Assembly: GCA_964443225.1 (NCBI GenBank)
Contig: CAYUCC010000007.1
Coordinates: forward strand, 44,470 to 108,469
DNA: 64,000 nucleotides
DNA from: SSC4 sp964443225
GTDB lineage: Bacteria > Chloroflexota > Anaerolineae > SSC4 > Amarolineaceae
Reading direction: 5' to 3'
Part shown: one piece after another, positions 16,162 to 23,903 of the stretch
Position numbering within the stretch: position 1 is the stretch's first letter
Layout: every line of letters begins with the position of its first letter
Notes under the pieces: model-generated
Database searches by the model: none
Told to the model about the DNA's origin: nothing
What the model saw: the letters and a program-made list of their open reading frames with translations, nothing else
Made by a program: the position numbers and the translations under genes

Positions 16162-17319
16162 TCAAGATCCCAGGCCCAGGGCCGTCAATGGTTCGATACG
16201 CAACGCATACCGAATGGAGACCAGGCCCCCCACGGGGCCGATCAACAGGAGAGACACCAGTGCCGTCGTGACCGCCGCCGATGTGAAGACGATCGGCACG
16301 GTGGGTGGAAAGAGCAGTGACAGCAGCAGCGTGACCGCCGTGCCAATCGCCACCCCAATCGCAGTCACAGCGGTGATTTGCGTCAGGCTGGCCACACCAA
16401 TCGCCCGATTCGGGGTTCCAATCGCCTTCAGCATGCCAATTTGCGGCACCTTTTGCAGCGTCTGAATCTGGAAAAACCCACCAATCACCAGGATACCAAT
16501 CAGCAGCACAAAAACCCGCTGCGTATTCAATGTACTTTGTTGCGCGCTGTAGCCGGGTGTATTGCTGAAAGCGGTGGCGCGATCGACGACCTGAACTTCC
16601 TTGACCTCAGCCTCAAGGCGGTCTGCCATTGCCTCCCAATCGGCAGGGTTCTGCAGGCGAACCGCAGCAACATTCGATACCAGCTCAGCGGTATCCGAAC
16701 CACCCGCCACCGCCTGCGGCTTGATCTTCTCGAACGTCAGTGACGGCACAGTCACCGACGGCTGCAGCGAATACTGGCGCCCATCACTGATACCCACCAC
16801 CATCAGCTCATACAACTCTTCCTCGGCGCCCTGGATCGATTTGACGACAATCGGCTCACCCACACCCACGTTGGCTCGAATCGCCACGTTACGATCGATG
16901 ATGGCCTCCATGGCCCGCCGCCGCTCCAGCCCGCGACCCGTGACGACCGGTGATTCGCCCGGTTTGCCCGGCTCGACACCGATCAGCGAGACGTTCAACG
17001 GCTTTTGACCCTCGCCAAACACGAGCGAGGCCGAGCTGAAGCTGATCGGTCCCACGTCGGCAACACCATCGACGCGACGCAGCGCATTGATCTTCGAGCG
17101 CTCGATTTTACTGGTTGGGATCGAGAGGTCGACGTTCTCTTTGTATACAAGCAATTCCGCATTCAACTTCTCCAGGTATTCTTTGTTACCCGATCCCAAC
17201 CCTTCCGCCAGACCAGCAATGAACAGTACCAACGTTGTAATCAGCGCAATGACAAGACTAAACAATAAAAACCGGCCACGGTTCCGCCACATTTCTCTGA
17301 CTGCCAGATACGCACCCAT
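16162..17319 (-). CDS. FtsX-type ABC transporter permease, DevC-like
   Basis: 385 residues. One N-terminal membrane segment (FLLFSLVIALITTLVLFIAG), a large extracytoplasmic domain of about 220 residues (including VDGVADVGPISFSSASLVFG and EELYELMVVGISDGRQY), then three membrane segments (VFVLLIGILVIGGFFQI, ITAVTAIGVAIGTAVTLLLSLLF, ALVSLLLIGPVGGLVSI). QIGMLKAIGTPNRAIG is the FtsX coupling region. The architecture matches DevC/MacB-like exporters that move lipids, glycolipids or lipoproteins outward. ATG 17319 is used: it lies downstream of a strong promoter; GGAGGAAG is about 14 nt upstream, somewhat far. Confidence 0.9.
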   Translation of the reverse strand: MGAYLAVREMWRNRGRFLLFSLVIALITTLVLFIAGLAEGLGSGNKEYLEKLNAELLVYKENVDLSIPTSKIERSKINALRRVDGVADVGPISFSSASLVFGEGQKPLNVSLIGVEPGKPGESPVVTGRGLERRRAMEAIIDRNVAIRANVGVGEPIVVKSIQGAEEELYELMVVGISDGRQYSLQPSVTVPSLTFEKIKPQAVAGGSDTAELVSNVAAVRLQNPADWEAMADRLEAEVKEVQVVDRATAFSNTPGYSAQQSTLNTQRVFVLLIGILVIGGFFQIQTLQKVPQIGMLKAIGTPNRAIGVASLTQITAVTAIGVAIGTAVTLLLSLLFPPTVPIVFTSAAVTTALVSLLLIGPVGGLVSIRYALRIEPLTALGLGS

Positions 17320-17361
17320 ATCGACTTGCCACTTCCTCCGTGTTTTTTCCTTACAGAAGAC

Positions 17362-17390
17362 AGTATAGCACAGATCACACACCTTGTCAA
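17362..17390 (-). promoter_or_regulatory. Strong sigma70-type promoter of the ABC exporter operon
   Basis: Reading leftward: TTGACA (17385-17390), 17-bp spacer, TATACT (17362-17367). This predicts a leader of about 36 nt before the ATG at 17319. Confidence 0.85.
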
Positions 17391-17464
17391 TAGTTAATTT
17401 ATAGATTGTATAAGGTTTTTCAAAACTCTAATCTGTCATTAAACATGCAACGGGCAACAAAACA

Positions 17465-17615
17465 GGGTCACCCCGGAGGGGCGAACGCCGTGCAGGCTGG
17501 CGCACGTCCGTCCGTACCAGGGTGACCCCATAAATGATGGGTTAAACCTCAGCCGCCTGATCTGCGGTCAAGCCACAGCCAAGCAGCTGAGGTTAAGCTG
17601 CAGATCAGGCGGCTG
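17465..17615. other. Interlocking inverted repeats after the DUF1269 gene
   Basis: Three paired segments: 17465-17473 with 17520-17528 (9 bp enclosing 46 nt); 17545-17553 with 17586-17594 (9 bp); and 17550-17565 with 17600-17615 (16 bp, perfect). The last two are nested as A-B-A'-B', so they cannot form one simple hairpin and would be alternatives or a pseudoknot. The 16-bp arm includes the last codons and stop of the DUF1269 gene. On the minus strand the first stem is followed by TGTTTTGTTG, consistent with termination. Confidence 0.6.
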
Positions 17616-18111
17616 CCGCTGGTGCCTCATCGGCGCCAAAGGCTTCGCGCAGTTTGGCCTCGGCCTCGACGGTCAACGAGGTCCGTAGAACGGTGGGATG
17701 ATACTTCTCCAGGGCCGGGATCACCTTGTCGGCGGTGACCTTTTCGACCAGCAGGAACAGAGCCGAGTCGCCCGGCTGAATGGTGGCACCTACGTTCTTG
17801 ATGAACTCGTCATCGATGCCATAGTCGGACAGTTTGCCACCAACGGCGCCGGCCATGGCACCGACTACCAGGCCAAGCCAGGGCGCAAAAAAGAGCAGAC
17901 CGATCAGCATACCCCAGAAGGCACCACCCAGGGCACCCGCGCCAACCAGGCTGTTGGCCTGTTTGACTTTGACCTTACCGTCCTGACGACGAACGACGGT
18001 CGCCGCATCCGAGATGGTAATCAGCTGCTGCTTCTGCAGCAGGTCGATCTCGGCCAGCATGTCATGGGCACCGGTTTCACCCTTGAACGCAAACACATAC
18101 ATGTCACTCAT
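17605..18111 (-). CDS. DUF1269-family membrane-associated protein
   Basis: 168 residues. Begins MYVFAFKGETGAHDMLAEIDLLQKQQ, followed by DAATVVRRQDGKVKVKQ, then a Gly/Ala-rich hydrophobic stretch (GALGGAFWGMLIGLLFFAPWLGLVVGAMAGAVGG) and GIDDEFIKNVGATIQPGDSALFLLV. This order is diagnostic of DUF1269, whose function is unknown. The hydrophobic hairpin resembles a glycine-zipper and may insert in membrane. ATG 18111 has GGAGG at good spacing. Monocistronic between a promoter near 18205 and the inverted repeats below 17615. Confidence 0.9.
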   Translation of the reverse strand: MSDMYVFAFKGETGAHDMLAEIDLLQKQQLITISDAATVVRRQDGKVKVKQANSLVGAGALGGAFWGMLIGLLFFAPWLGLVVGAMAGAVGGKLSDYGIDDEFIKNVGATIQPGDSALFLLVEKVTADKVIPALEKYHPTVLRTSLTVEAEAKLREAFGADEAPAAAA

Positions 18112-18413
18112 AATAAGCCTCCGCAAAGTTAGCTACATAGAATTAGGGGGATCGAATCGACCGACCAGACGCCTGCGGCTGGCCGATCGACGCCAAACGG
18201 AGGGATTATACCACGCCGGGCAGGAAATCTGAAACCGGAGAGGTGCAGCGTCACCTCCCAGGGCCAGGTTCGTCGTGCAACCGACAATGGCAAAGCCCGT
18301 CCCGCAGATGTCGTCATCGGTGAAATCGGGCAGTACCGTCGCGCACGCCGTGGGCAGCCCGGCACAGATAATCCCAATTGGATAACGGTATGACGCGGTA
18401 TCTCCGTGAGAAA
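18112..18413. other. Spacer with the DUF1269 promoter
   Basis: 302 bp without a credible gene. The left third is the DUF1269 leader; a TATAAT-type promoter lies at 18205-18233. The rest, beyond the acyltransferase stop, shows nothing I recognise. Confidence 0.6.
18205..18233 (-). promoter_or_regulatory. Candidate promoter of the DUF1269 gene
   Basis: Reading leftward: TTCAGA (18228-18233), 17-bp spacer, perfect TATAAT (18205-18210). The leader would be about 85-90 nt. Confidence 0.65.
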
Positions 18414-19322
18414 TCAGACCTGGGCAAATGCCAGGCTGCGCTGGGCATGGAGGACCAGGAGCTGTTGGGCGCGTTCGACGACGAGGCGGTTCAGGCTGTG
18501 GGCATAGTCGGACGCCGACAGATCACCCAGGGAGAGTGGTTGGCCGAAGGAAATACGCGGCACAAGCCCAAAGCGGTGCGGAAAAAACATCTGCTGCACC
18601 AGCTGGACAAAACCGGCCAGTTTTTGTTGTTCGAGTATCTCTTTACGCAGCCGGATGAACGGATAGTGCAGGCAGCTTGGCGCGATCACGCCGCTGACGA
18701 TCGAGACCATGATTTTGGCTTCGGGGACCTTCCGTATGATCAAATCCAGGCTGGGAGACCACGCATCCAGTGCTTCGCGTGCGCCGGGCAGCAGGTCCGG
18801 GTCGGGCTCGATGCGCCCGCTGGGGAAAATTATGAGCGCTTCCCCAGCACGCAGGCGGCGGATTATCGTGCGTAATGCCGACATCCGGCCGTACGGGTCC
18901 TGGTTGGCCACCAGGATCAAGTGCCGGCTGGTGGCTGGCAGGCTGCGTAGAAAGGGAAAACCGCTGGCCACGATGGTCAAATCACGGCGGGGGAGCTGGC
19001 TGGCGATGACAATGCCATCGAAGGTGCCGGGGTGGTTGGACACCAGGAGGAGCGGTCCTTCCTGCGGCACCTGTTCCACCCCATACGTGGTCACTCCCCG
19101 CACATAACGCGCCGTCATCCAGCGCATAGCGTCGCGCAAACCCTCTTCGGCCACGCGCCGGTCGAATTCGGTCGCCATGTCGACGAAGCGCTGCAGGGGG
19201 GGGCGTAACGGCGCCGCCAATACCTGGCGCAGCCAACCCGTGGTTGGCAGATTGACCGAACGAAACAAATCGTCGACGATATACCGCATCAAAACGCTGG
19301 CACTGGCAAACTGTTGACCCAT
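18414..19322 (-). CDS. PlsC-like lysophospholipid acyltransferase family protein
   Basis: 302 residues. The acyltransferase H-x4-D box is NHPGTFDG near residue 95, followed by the glycerolipid-binding block FPSGRIEPDP near residue 170, as in PlsC-type enzymes that acylate position 2 of lysophosphatidate. The N-terminal ~85 residues (RYIVDDLFRSVNLP...) are an extension before the catalytic core. Acceptor specificity cannot be read from sequence. ATG 19322 is chosen for AGGAG 8 nt upstream; ATG 19337 in frame is an alternative. A promoter lies at 19371-19398. Confidence 0.83.
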   Translation of the reverse strand: MGQQFASASVLMRYIVDDLFRSVNLPTTGWLRQVLAAPLRPPLQRFVDMATEFDRRVAEEGLRDAMRWMTARYVRGVTTYGVEQVPQEGPLLLVSNHPGTFDGIVIASQLPRRDLTIVASGFPFLRSLPATSRHLILVANQDPYGRMSALRTIIRRLRAGEALIIFPSGRIEPDPDLLPGAREALDAWSPSLDLIIRKVPEAKIMVSIVSGVIAPSCLHYPFIRLRKEILEQQKLAGFVQLVQQMFFPHRFGLVPRISFGQPLSLGDLSASDYAHSLNRLVVERAQQLLVLHAQRSLAFAQV

Positions 19323-19370
19323 TCCTGCCACTCCTTCCATCACAAAGATGCGGTTCGGCACGCAGGTTTG

Positions 19371-19398
19371 ATTATACACACTTCATTGGAATGGTCAA
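19371..19398 (-). promoter_or_regulatory. Promoter of the PlsC-like gene
   Basis: Reading leftward: TTGACC (19393-19398), 16-bp spacer, perfect TATAAT (19371-19376); leader about 40 nt. Confidence 0.75.
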
Positions 19399-19449
19399 CA
19401 GACAAAGTCAGAACCTCACAGGCCCCCTAAAAACCCATGAGGTTCCCCC

Positions 19450-19474
19450 AATCCAAAATCCAAAATCCAAAATC
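19450..19474. repeat. Heptamer array (CCAAAAT), copy 4
   Basis: Three perfect CCAAAAT units plus flanking partial units, starting 3 bp beyond the stop of lexA. Confidence 0.88.
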
Positions 19475-19477
19475 GCC

Positions 19478-20122
19478 TCACCCTAATCGGCGAATGATCG
19501 CGATCACCTTACCATGAATCTGCACCTGATCGGCAGGCACAACGATCGGGGCGTAAGCCGGGTTGGCAGGCTGTAACCGTACCTGATGATCCTCACGATA
19601 GAAGTACTTGAGGGTCGTCTCTTCACGTTCGGGCAGCCACGCCGCCACCATCTCGCCGTTTTCGGCCACTTGTTGGGCACGCAGGACCACCAGGTCGCCA
19701 TCGCTCACCAGGGCATCGATCATCGAATCGCCGCGGACCTGCAGGGCATACACGTTGTCCGGCTCTCGTACGATGTCGCGCGTGAGTTCGATCGTCTCGT
19801 AGGCCAGCTGGCCCTCGCCGATGCCGGGGCGCTGAATCGGTGCGCCGGCAGCAATTTGGCCATATAATGGAACGTGCAGGCCATAACTGCTTACCACCAC
19901 ATCCATTGGCTCGTGCAGCAGCCGCATGCTGCGCGAGCTCTTGGGGTCACGTTCGAGCAGGCCGTAGGTCACCAGGCGGTCCAGATTATAGTTGACCACC
20001 GACGTCGAGCTGATGCCCGCCGCCGCGCCGATCTCACGGATCGTGGGTGGATAATTGTGCTCGGCCAGATAGTCGCGAATGAACTCCAGGATTCGCTGCT
20101 GGCGATCGGAAAGGTTCGTCAT
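19478..20122 (-). CDS. lexA: LexA, SOS-response transcriptional repressor
   Basis: 214 residues. N-terminal winged helix: LSDRQQRILEFIRDYLAEHNYPPTIREIG and the recognition-helix segment SSTSVVNYNLDRL. The C-terminal S24 peptidase fold has the self-cleavage site in QIAAGAP (Ala-Gly), catalytic Ser in VRGDSMIDALVSDGD and catalytic Lys in TTLKYFYRE. LexA blocks SOS genes until RecA-stimulated autocleavage. ATG 20122 is preferred (GAGGAG 10 nt upstream); ATG 20131 lies too close to the ribosome site. The promoter at 20174-20202 contains a LexA-box-like sequence, so autoregulation is likely. Confidence 0.96.
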   Translation of the reverse strand: MTNLSDRQQRILEFIRDYLAEHNYPPTIREIGAAAGISSTSVVNYNLDRLVTYGLLERDPKSSRSMRLLHEPMDVVVSSYGLHVPLYGQIAAGAPIQRPGIGEGQLAYETIELTRDIVREPDNVYALQVRGDSMIDALVSDGDLVVLRAQQVAENGEMVAAWLPEREETTLKYFYREDHQVRLQPANPAYAPIVVPADQVQIHGKVIAIIRRLG

Positions 20123-20173
20123 GGCATTCATGCTCCTCTCGTGTAATCCAATCCAGAAAATCTGTTCGGTCGT

Positions 20174-20202
20174 AGTATAGCACGAATGTTCTGAGATGTC
20201 AA
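20174..20202 (-). promoter_or_regulatory. lexA promoter with an embedded LexA-box-like operator
   Basis: Reading leftward: perfect TTGACA (20197-20202), 17-bp spacer, TATACT (20174-20179). Between them lies GAACATTCGTGC (20180-20191), one base off the GAAC-N4-GTTC pattern of Gram-positive-type LexA boxes. An operator between -35 and -10 fits autorepression. Confidence 0.75.
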
Positions 20203-20300
20203 GTCTTATCCCAAGATTTCCCAAAAATCACCCGGTTTTTCCCAAATGGCACGGTACATTTCCAAAGCGCGGCGTGCAGTGGGCACAGAACCCGGCACCG

Positions 20301-20329
20301 TTGCGCGAAGTGCCCCTTTGTGTTACAAT
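20301..20329 (+). promoter_or_regulatory. rsfS promoter
   Basis: TTGCGC (20301-20306), 17-bp spacer, TACAAT (20324-20329). Transcription would start near 20336, ruling out any translation start upstream of that. Confidence 0.7.
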
Positions 20330-20373
20330 CGGGACAGTATCCGGTATCTGGTCATCATAAAGGAGCGCGTATT

Positions 20374-20718
20374 CTGGACTCAACAAACCTTGCCCGGCGT
20401 GTGGTAGACCTGGCCGACGAGAAACAGGCAAGCAATATCGTGCTGCTCGATCTGCGCCAGGTTTCTTTGTTGGCCGATTATTTCGTGATCTGTACCGCCG
20501 GTTCGCAGCGGCAGATCAATGCGATTATCGACCATGTGCTCACCGAAGTCAAAAAAGAAGGACAACTGGCGTTGCACGTCGAAGGTGAACCGAGCTCGGG
20601 GTGGATCCTATTGGACTATGGCGACGTGGTGCTGCACGTATTGGCCGAGGAACAGCGGGAGTACTACCGGCTCGAGGATGTTTGGAACAAAGCCGTGGTG
20701 GTGCTGAAACTGCAGTAG
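20374..20718 (+). CDS. rsfS: Ribosomal silencing factor RsfS, probable CTG start
   Basis: 114 residues. Binds uL14 on the large ribosomal subunit and blocks subunit joining in starvation. The Iojap/RsfS core is intact: LARRVVDLADEKQASNIVLLDLRQ, SLLADYFVICTAGSQRQINAI, EGEPSSGWILLDYGDVVLHVL and EQREYYRLEDVW. No ATG, GTG or TTG lies between the promoter and the conserved N-terminus. AAAGGAG at 20359-20365 is 8 nt before a CTG at 20374, which gives the family-typical beginning DSTNLARR; ATT at 20371 is the alternative. Unlike many bacteria, it is not next to nadD, which lies 40 kb away. Confidence 0.9.
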   Translation: MDSTNLARRVVDLADEKQASNIVLLDLRQVSLLADYFVICTAGSQRQINAIIDHVLTEVKKEGQLALHVEGEPSSGWILLDYGDVVLHVLAEEQREYYRLEDVWNKAVVVLKLQ

Positions 20719-20725
20719 ACAGCTA

Positions 20726-20765
20726 ACAATGCACGAAGGCCCGTGCGCGGGCCTTCGTGCATTGT
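20726..20765. terminator. Bidirectional terminator between rsfS and ndk
   Basis: A perfect 18-bp stem (20726-20743 with 20748-20765, loop TGCG). It lies between convergent genes, with only short T or A runs at the edges. Confidence 0.85.
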
Positions 20766-20779
20766 TTCAGAAGCGCTGC

Positions 20780-21229
20780 CTATTCAAAAATCCAGGCGTC
20801 GTTGGCGCGGGTGTAAGTGATCAGCTCGCCTTCGGCGAACCACAGGGCAATTTCGGTTGCTGCCGTGTCTGGTCCGTCCGAACCATGGACCAGGTTACGC
20901 CCAATCTCCAAGGCAAAGTCCGCACGGATCGTGCCCGGCTCGGCATTGACCGGGTTGGTTGTGCCCATCGTCTTGCGCACGATGTCGATCGCGCGTCTGG
21001 CCTCCACTACCAGCACCACCACCGGTGCTGAGGTGATATAGTCCAGAAGTGGCTCATAGAACGGCTTGCCTTTGTGTACGGCGTAGTGTTCGGCAGCCAA
21101 CGCCCGATCCACGTGCAGCATTTTCATGCCAACAATTTTTAAGCCGCGCTGCTCAAGACGGGTAATGATTGGCCCAATCAACCCGCGCTGCACCGCGTCC
21201 GGTTTGATGATCACCAGCGTGCGTTCCAC
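20780..21229 (-). CDS. ndk: Nucleoside diphosphate kinase
   Basis: 149 residues, standard length. Transfers the gamma phosphate between nucleoside triphosphates and diphosphates through a phospho-His. The family start RTLVIIKPDAVQRGLIG, the core GTTNPVNAEPGTIRADFA and the active-site histidine in NLVHGSDG are all present. GTG 21229 is chosen: it has AAGGAG 6 nt upstream and yields the typical MERTLVIIKPD beginning. A TTG two codons earlier abuts the ribosome site. Convergent with rsfS across a shared terminator. Confidence 0.97.
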   Translation of the reverse strand: MERTLVIIKPDAVQRGLIGPIITRLEQRGLKIVGMKMLHVDRALAAEHYAVHKGKPFYEPLLDYITSAPVVVLVVEARRAIDIVRKTMGTTNPVNAEPGTIRADFALEIGRNLVHGSDGPDTAATEIALWFAEGELITYTRANDAWIFE

Positions 21230-21653
21230 TGTCAACTCCTTATTGTCTCCTCAGACGGATGAACAGATCCACAGGCCAACCGTGGCGGGACGCCTGTTAC
21301 GCTGGGTCAAACCCTTCGCACCTCCCGACACAGATTGTCGCTGGCAACGAAGCTGGGGTCTGAGCCCCGCCTGAACTATCACCGCGCCCGGTTGAACCTT
21401 CCTGTTTATGGTACCGGGCATTGTCGGAATACGCAAATTGCCACGCCGGGTAGAGGTGGTGGGGCGATTTGGGACCATGCGGGCCTTCATGCTATACTTG
21501 CCCTATCCACAGCTATCGTAGATGGGTGCCGCGTGGCACCTGGTTCGGTAACCCGCACGGCCTGACGCATCGTGGCTTCACCACGCGAGACCCAATGCCG
21601 CCAACCGCTGCGATGGCTCAACGCGCGAGCAATCACAAGGAGACCAGAAGACG
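21230..21653. other. Spacer between ndk and the acyl-CoA ligase gene
   Basis: 424 bp with no credible gene on either strand. It contains a TATACT-type -10 candidate near 21492 with TTGGGA 18 bp upstream, a single CTATCCACA word near 21503 (one mismatch from a DnaA box), and a 6-bp hairpin at 21525-21540. The CAAGGAG ribosome site for the ligase is at the right end. The left 230 bp show nothing recognisable. Confidence 0.5.
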
Positions 21654-23195
21654 ATGCTCAACCTGTCCTACGTTTTGGAAACGAGTGCTGGACGCTACCC
21701 AGATCAGCTGGCCGTTATCTTCAACGACCGTAAGATGACCTACCGGGAGCTCAATGGCGCCGCGACCAAGTTTGCCGATGGGCTGCGCCAACTGGGTGTG
21801 CAGCCGGGTGACAAAGTGGCCCTGATGATGCCCAACGTCCCCTACTTTCCCATCGCCTATTACGGCATCCTCAAGGCCGGTGCGACGGTGGTGCCGTTCA
21901 ACGTCTTGTTCAAAGGTCGCGAAGTGGCGTACCACCTGCAGGACAGCGACGCCGTGGCCTTCGTGACGTTCGAGATGTTTGCGCAAAACGCTCTCGAAGG
22001 CTTCCAGGAGGTGCCCGGCTGCCGTGACCTCATCGTTGCCACCGCCGATCCGACCGGTCCCCTGCCCGTCACCGGTGATGGCATCAGGCACTTCAGCCAT
22101 GTCCTGGCGGGCGGATCGCCCCTGCTCGATACCGTGCAAACCATGCCGGACGACACCGCCGTGATTCTCTACACATCAGGCACGACGGGCCAGCCCAAGG
22201 GGGCCGAGCTCAGCCACGCCAACATGTTCCTCAACGCCTGGATCAGCCAGCAGCTGGTAACCAACAACACCCAGGATGTCTTCCTGTGCACGCTGCCGCT
22301 CTTCCATTCATTTGGCCAGACTGTGGTCATGAACGGGAGCTTCCTGGCGGGCGCCACTCTGACTCTGCTGCCGCGCTTCGACCCGGCCGCCGCCCTGGGC
22401 ATCATGCAGCGCGACAACGTGACGTTGTTCGCCGGCGTGCCGACCATGTACTGGGCGCTGCTCAACTATCCCGGCGCTGCCGATTTCGACCTGGACAAGA
22501 TCGCAGGCAACCTGCGGGTGGCGGTTTCGGGCGGTTCAGCACTGCCGGTGGAAGTGCTGCGCGGCTTCGAAGCACGTTACAACGTCGCCATCCTGGAAGG
22601 GTACGGCCTCTCCGAAACCTCGCCGGTGGCCTGTTTCAATCACCTCGACCGCGAACGCAAAGTAGGCTCGATTGGACAGCCGGTGTGGGGCACGTGGATG
22701 CGTATCGTCGACGCCGAGGGCAAGACGCTGGAACCCGGTGAGACCGGTGAAGTGGTCATTCGCGGCCACCACGTCATGAAGGGCTACTACAAACGGCCGG
22801 ACGCCACGGCGGAAGTGATCAGAAACGGCTGGTTCCATTCCGGCGACCTGGGGAAGATCGATGCCGACGGGTATTTCTACATCGTCGACCGCCTGAAAGA
22901 GATGATCATTCGTGGTGGTTTCAACGTATACCCCCGCGAGGTGGAGGAGTACCTGCTGACCCATCCCAAGGTCTCGCTGTGCGCGGTCGTGGGCGTGCCG
23001 GATGCGCGCCTGGGCGAAGAGGTCAAGGCCTACATCGTACTCAAAGAAGGTCAGAGCGCAACGGTCGAGGAGATCGTGGCTTTTGCCAAAGCCGGCCTGG
23101 CCGACTACAAGTACCCGCATCTCATCGAATTCCGCACCAGCCTGCCGATGACGGCCACCGGTAAGATTCTGAAACGCGAGCTGCTGGTCTCCTAG
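21654..23195 (+). CDS. Long-chain fatty-acid-CoA ligase-type AMP-binding enzyme
   Basis: 513 residues, full length for the ANL superfamily. AMP-binding motif YTSGTTGQPKG near residue 180, A5 motif EGYGLSETSP, A7 region YKRPDATAEVIRNGWFHSGDLG, hinge DRLKEMIIRGGFNVYP and catalytic lysine in TATGKILKREL. It activates carboxylic acids, most likely fatty acids, to acyl-CoA via an acyl-adenylate; chain length is not predictable here. AAGGAG lies upstream of the ATG. Its stop is 25 bp before the rpmH promoter. Confidence 0.92.
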   Translation: MLNLSYVLETSAGRYPDQLAVIFNDRKMTYRELNGAATKFADGLRQLGVQPGDKVALMMPNVPYFPIAYYGILKAGATVVPFNVLFKGREVAYHLQDSDAVAFVTFEMFAQNALEGFQEVPGCRDLIVATADPTGPLPVTGDGIRHFSHVLAGGSPLLDTVQTMPDDTAVILYTSGTTGQPKGAELSHANMFLNAWISQQLVTNNTQDVFLCTLPLFHSFGQTVVMNGSFLAGATLTLLPRFDPAAALGIMQRDNVTLFAGVPTMYWALLNYPGAADFDLDKIAGNLRVAVSGGSALPVEVLRGFEARYNVAILEGYGLSETSPVACFNHLDRERKVGSIGQPVWGTWMRIVDAEGKTLEPGETGEVVIRGHHVMKGYYKRPDATAEVIRNGWFHSGDLGKIDADGYFYIVDRLKEMIIRGGFNVYPREVEEYLLTHPKVSLCAVVGVPDARLGEEVKAYIVLKEGQSATVEEIVAFAKAGLADYKYPHLIEFRTSLPMTATGKILKRELLVS

Positions 23196-23220
23196 CGCTG
23201 GCGCAGCGAAGGTCGTCGTT

Positions 23221-23250
23221 TTGACAGCCTACCGGCAGAACGAGTATAAT
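23221..23250 (+). promoter_or_regulatory. Strong promoter of the rpmH operon
   Basis: Perfect TTGACA (23221-23226), 18-bp spacer, perfect TATAAT (23245-23250). Transcription would start near 23257, right at the base of the leader hairpin. Confidence 0.88.
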
Positions 23251-23259
23251 GCGGCAGAC

Positions 23260-23295
23260 ACGGGAGAGGAGCCACAGGCTTCCTCCCCCGTTTTT
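23260..23295 (+). promoter_or_regulatory. Attenuator-like hairpin in the rpmH leader
   Basis: Stem 23260-23273 with 23277-23291 (one mismatch, one bulge), then T5 at 23291-23295. It has the form of an intrinsic terminator but lies downstream of the promoter and 54 bp before rpmH, which suggests premature termination or autogenous control. It could alternatively end read-through from the ligase gene. Confidence 0.65.
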
Positions 23296-23348
23296 CTGCT
23301 GTTTACTAACCGGACCACATCGTGGCCGTTACCGGAGGAACATAGATC

Positions 23349-23516
23349 ATGCCCAAACGAACCTGGCAGCCGAAAGTACGCCGCCGGCTGCGCGTACATG
23401 GTTTTCGCAAACGAATGCAGAGCGCCGATGGCCGCAACGTGATCAAGGCACGGCGCGCCAAGGGACGTCGCCGCCTGACGGTGACGCTGAGCTGGCGCAA
23501 GATGCCGCCCAAGTAA
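23349..23516 (+). CDS. rpmH: Large ribosomal subunit protein bL34
   Basis: 55 residues: MPKRTWQPKVRRRLRVHGFR followed by KRMQSADGRNVIKARRAKGRR, which is the bL34 signature (KRT-QP, HGFR-RM, GR-V---RR-KGR). It is slightly longer than the 44-47 residues usual for bL34, with a C-terminal extension LTVTLSWRKMPPK. GGAGG precedes the ATG. First gene of the conserved rpmH-rnpA-yidD-yidC-jag order found near many bacterial origins. Confidence 0.96.
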   Translation: MPKRTWQPKVRRRLRVHGFRKRMQSADGRNVIKARRAKGRRRLTVTLSWRKMPPK

Positions 23517-23537
23517 GGCATCGAGGAATAGAGGCTG

Positions 23538-23885
23538 GTGAAGCGCCTGCACAGCCTGCGTGAGCGCCAACGCTTCCAGCAGGTGCGCCGTGAAGGCAGG
23601 TCATGGGCAGGTCCGTTGTTGGTATTGTGTGTCCTTCCCAACGACAGCGAAACCAGCCGTTTCGGCTTTTCGGTCAGCCGCCGGCTGGGCAACGCTGTGC
23701 AGCGCAATCGAGCACGTCGGCGCCTGCGTGAAGCTGTGCGCCGTGCGCTGCCATCCATTGCCAGCGGTTGGGACCTGGTATTCATCGCCCGGCCCGCCCT
23801 GTCACAGGCCGGGTTCGACGAGATCGAAACGGCCTGTTTGACCTTATTAAGGCGAGCACAATTACTGATGCCGGCAATGTCCTGA
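23538..23885 (+). CDS. rnpA: Ribonuclease P protein component
   Basis: 115 residues. Protein subunit that helps the catalytic RNA process tRNA 5' ends. Starts KRLHSLRERQRFQQVRREGRSW, has RFGFSVSRRLGNAVQRNRARRRLREAVRR (the RNR motif helix) and ends with a DLVFIARP strand typical of RnpA. The start is GTG at 23538 with GAGG just upstream. It lies 21 bp after rpmH, as in the usual gene order. Confidence 0.95.
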   Translation: MKRLHSLRERQRFQQVRREGRSWAGPLLVLCVLPNDSETSRFGFSVSRRLGNAVQRNRARRRLREAVRRALPSIASGWDLVFIARPALSQAGFDEIETACLTLLRRAQLLMPAMS

Positions 23886-23903
23886 GGTAAATTAGCTGCA
23901 GTC

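Noticed and set aside
18129..18377. 82-codon minus-strand open frame in the DUF1269/acyltransferase spacer
   Set aside because: It covers the DUF1269 promoter, lacks a ribosome site and has Arg/Pro-rich composition typical of non-coding GC-rich DNA.
21503..21511. CTATCCACA as a DnaA box near ndk
   Set aside because: A single one-mismatch box without a cluster or AT-rich DNA is expected by chance.
21526..21560. tRNA-like GGTTCGG segment upstream of the acyl-CoA ligase
   Set aside because: No acceptor stem or anticodon arm can be formed around it.
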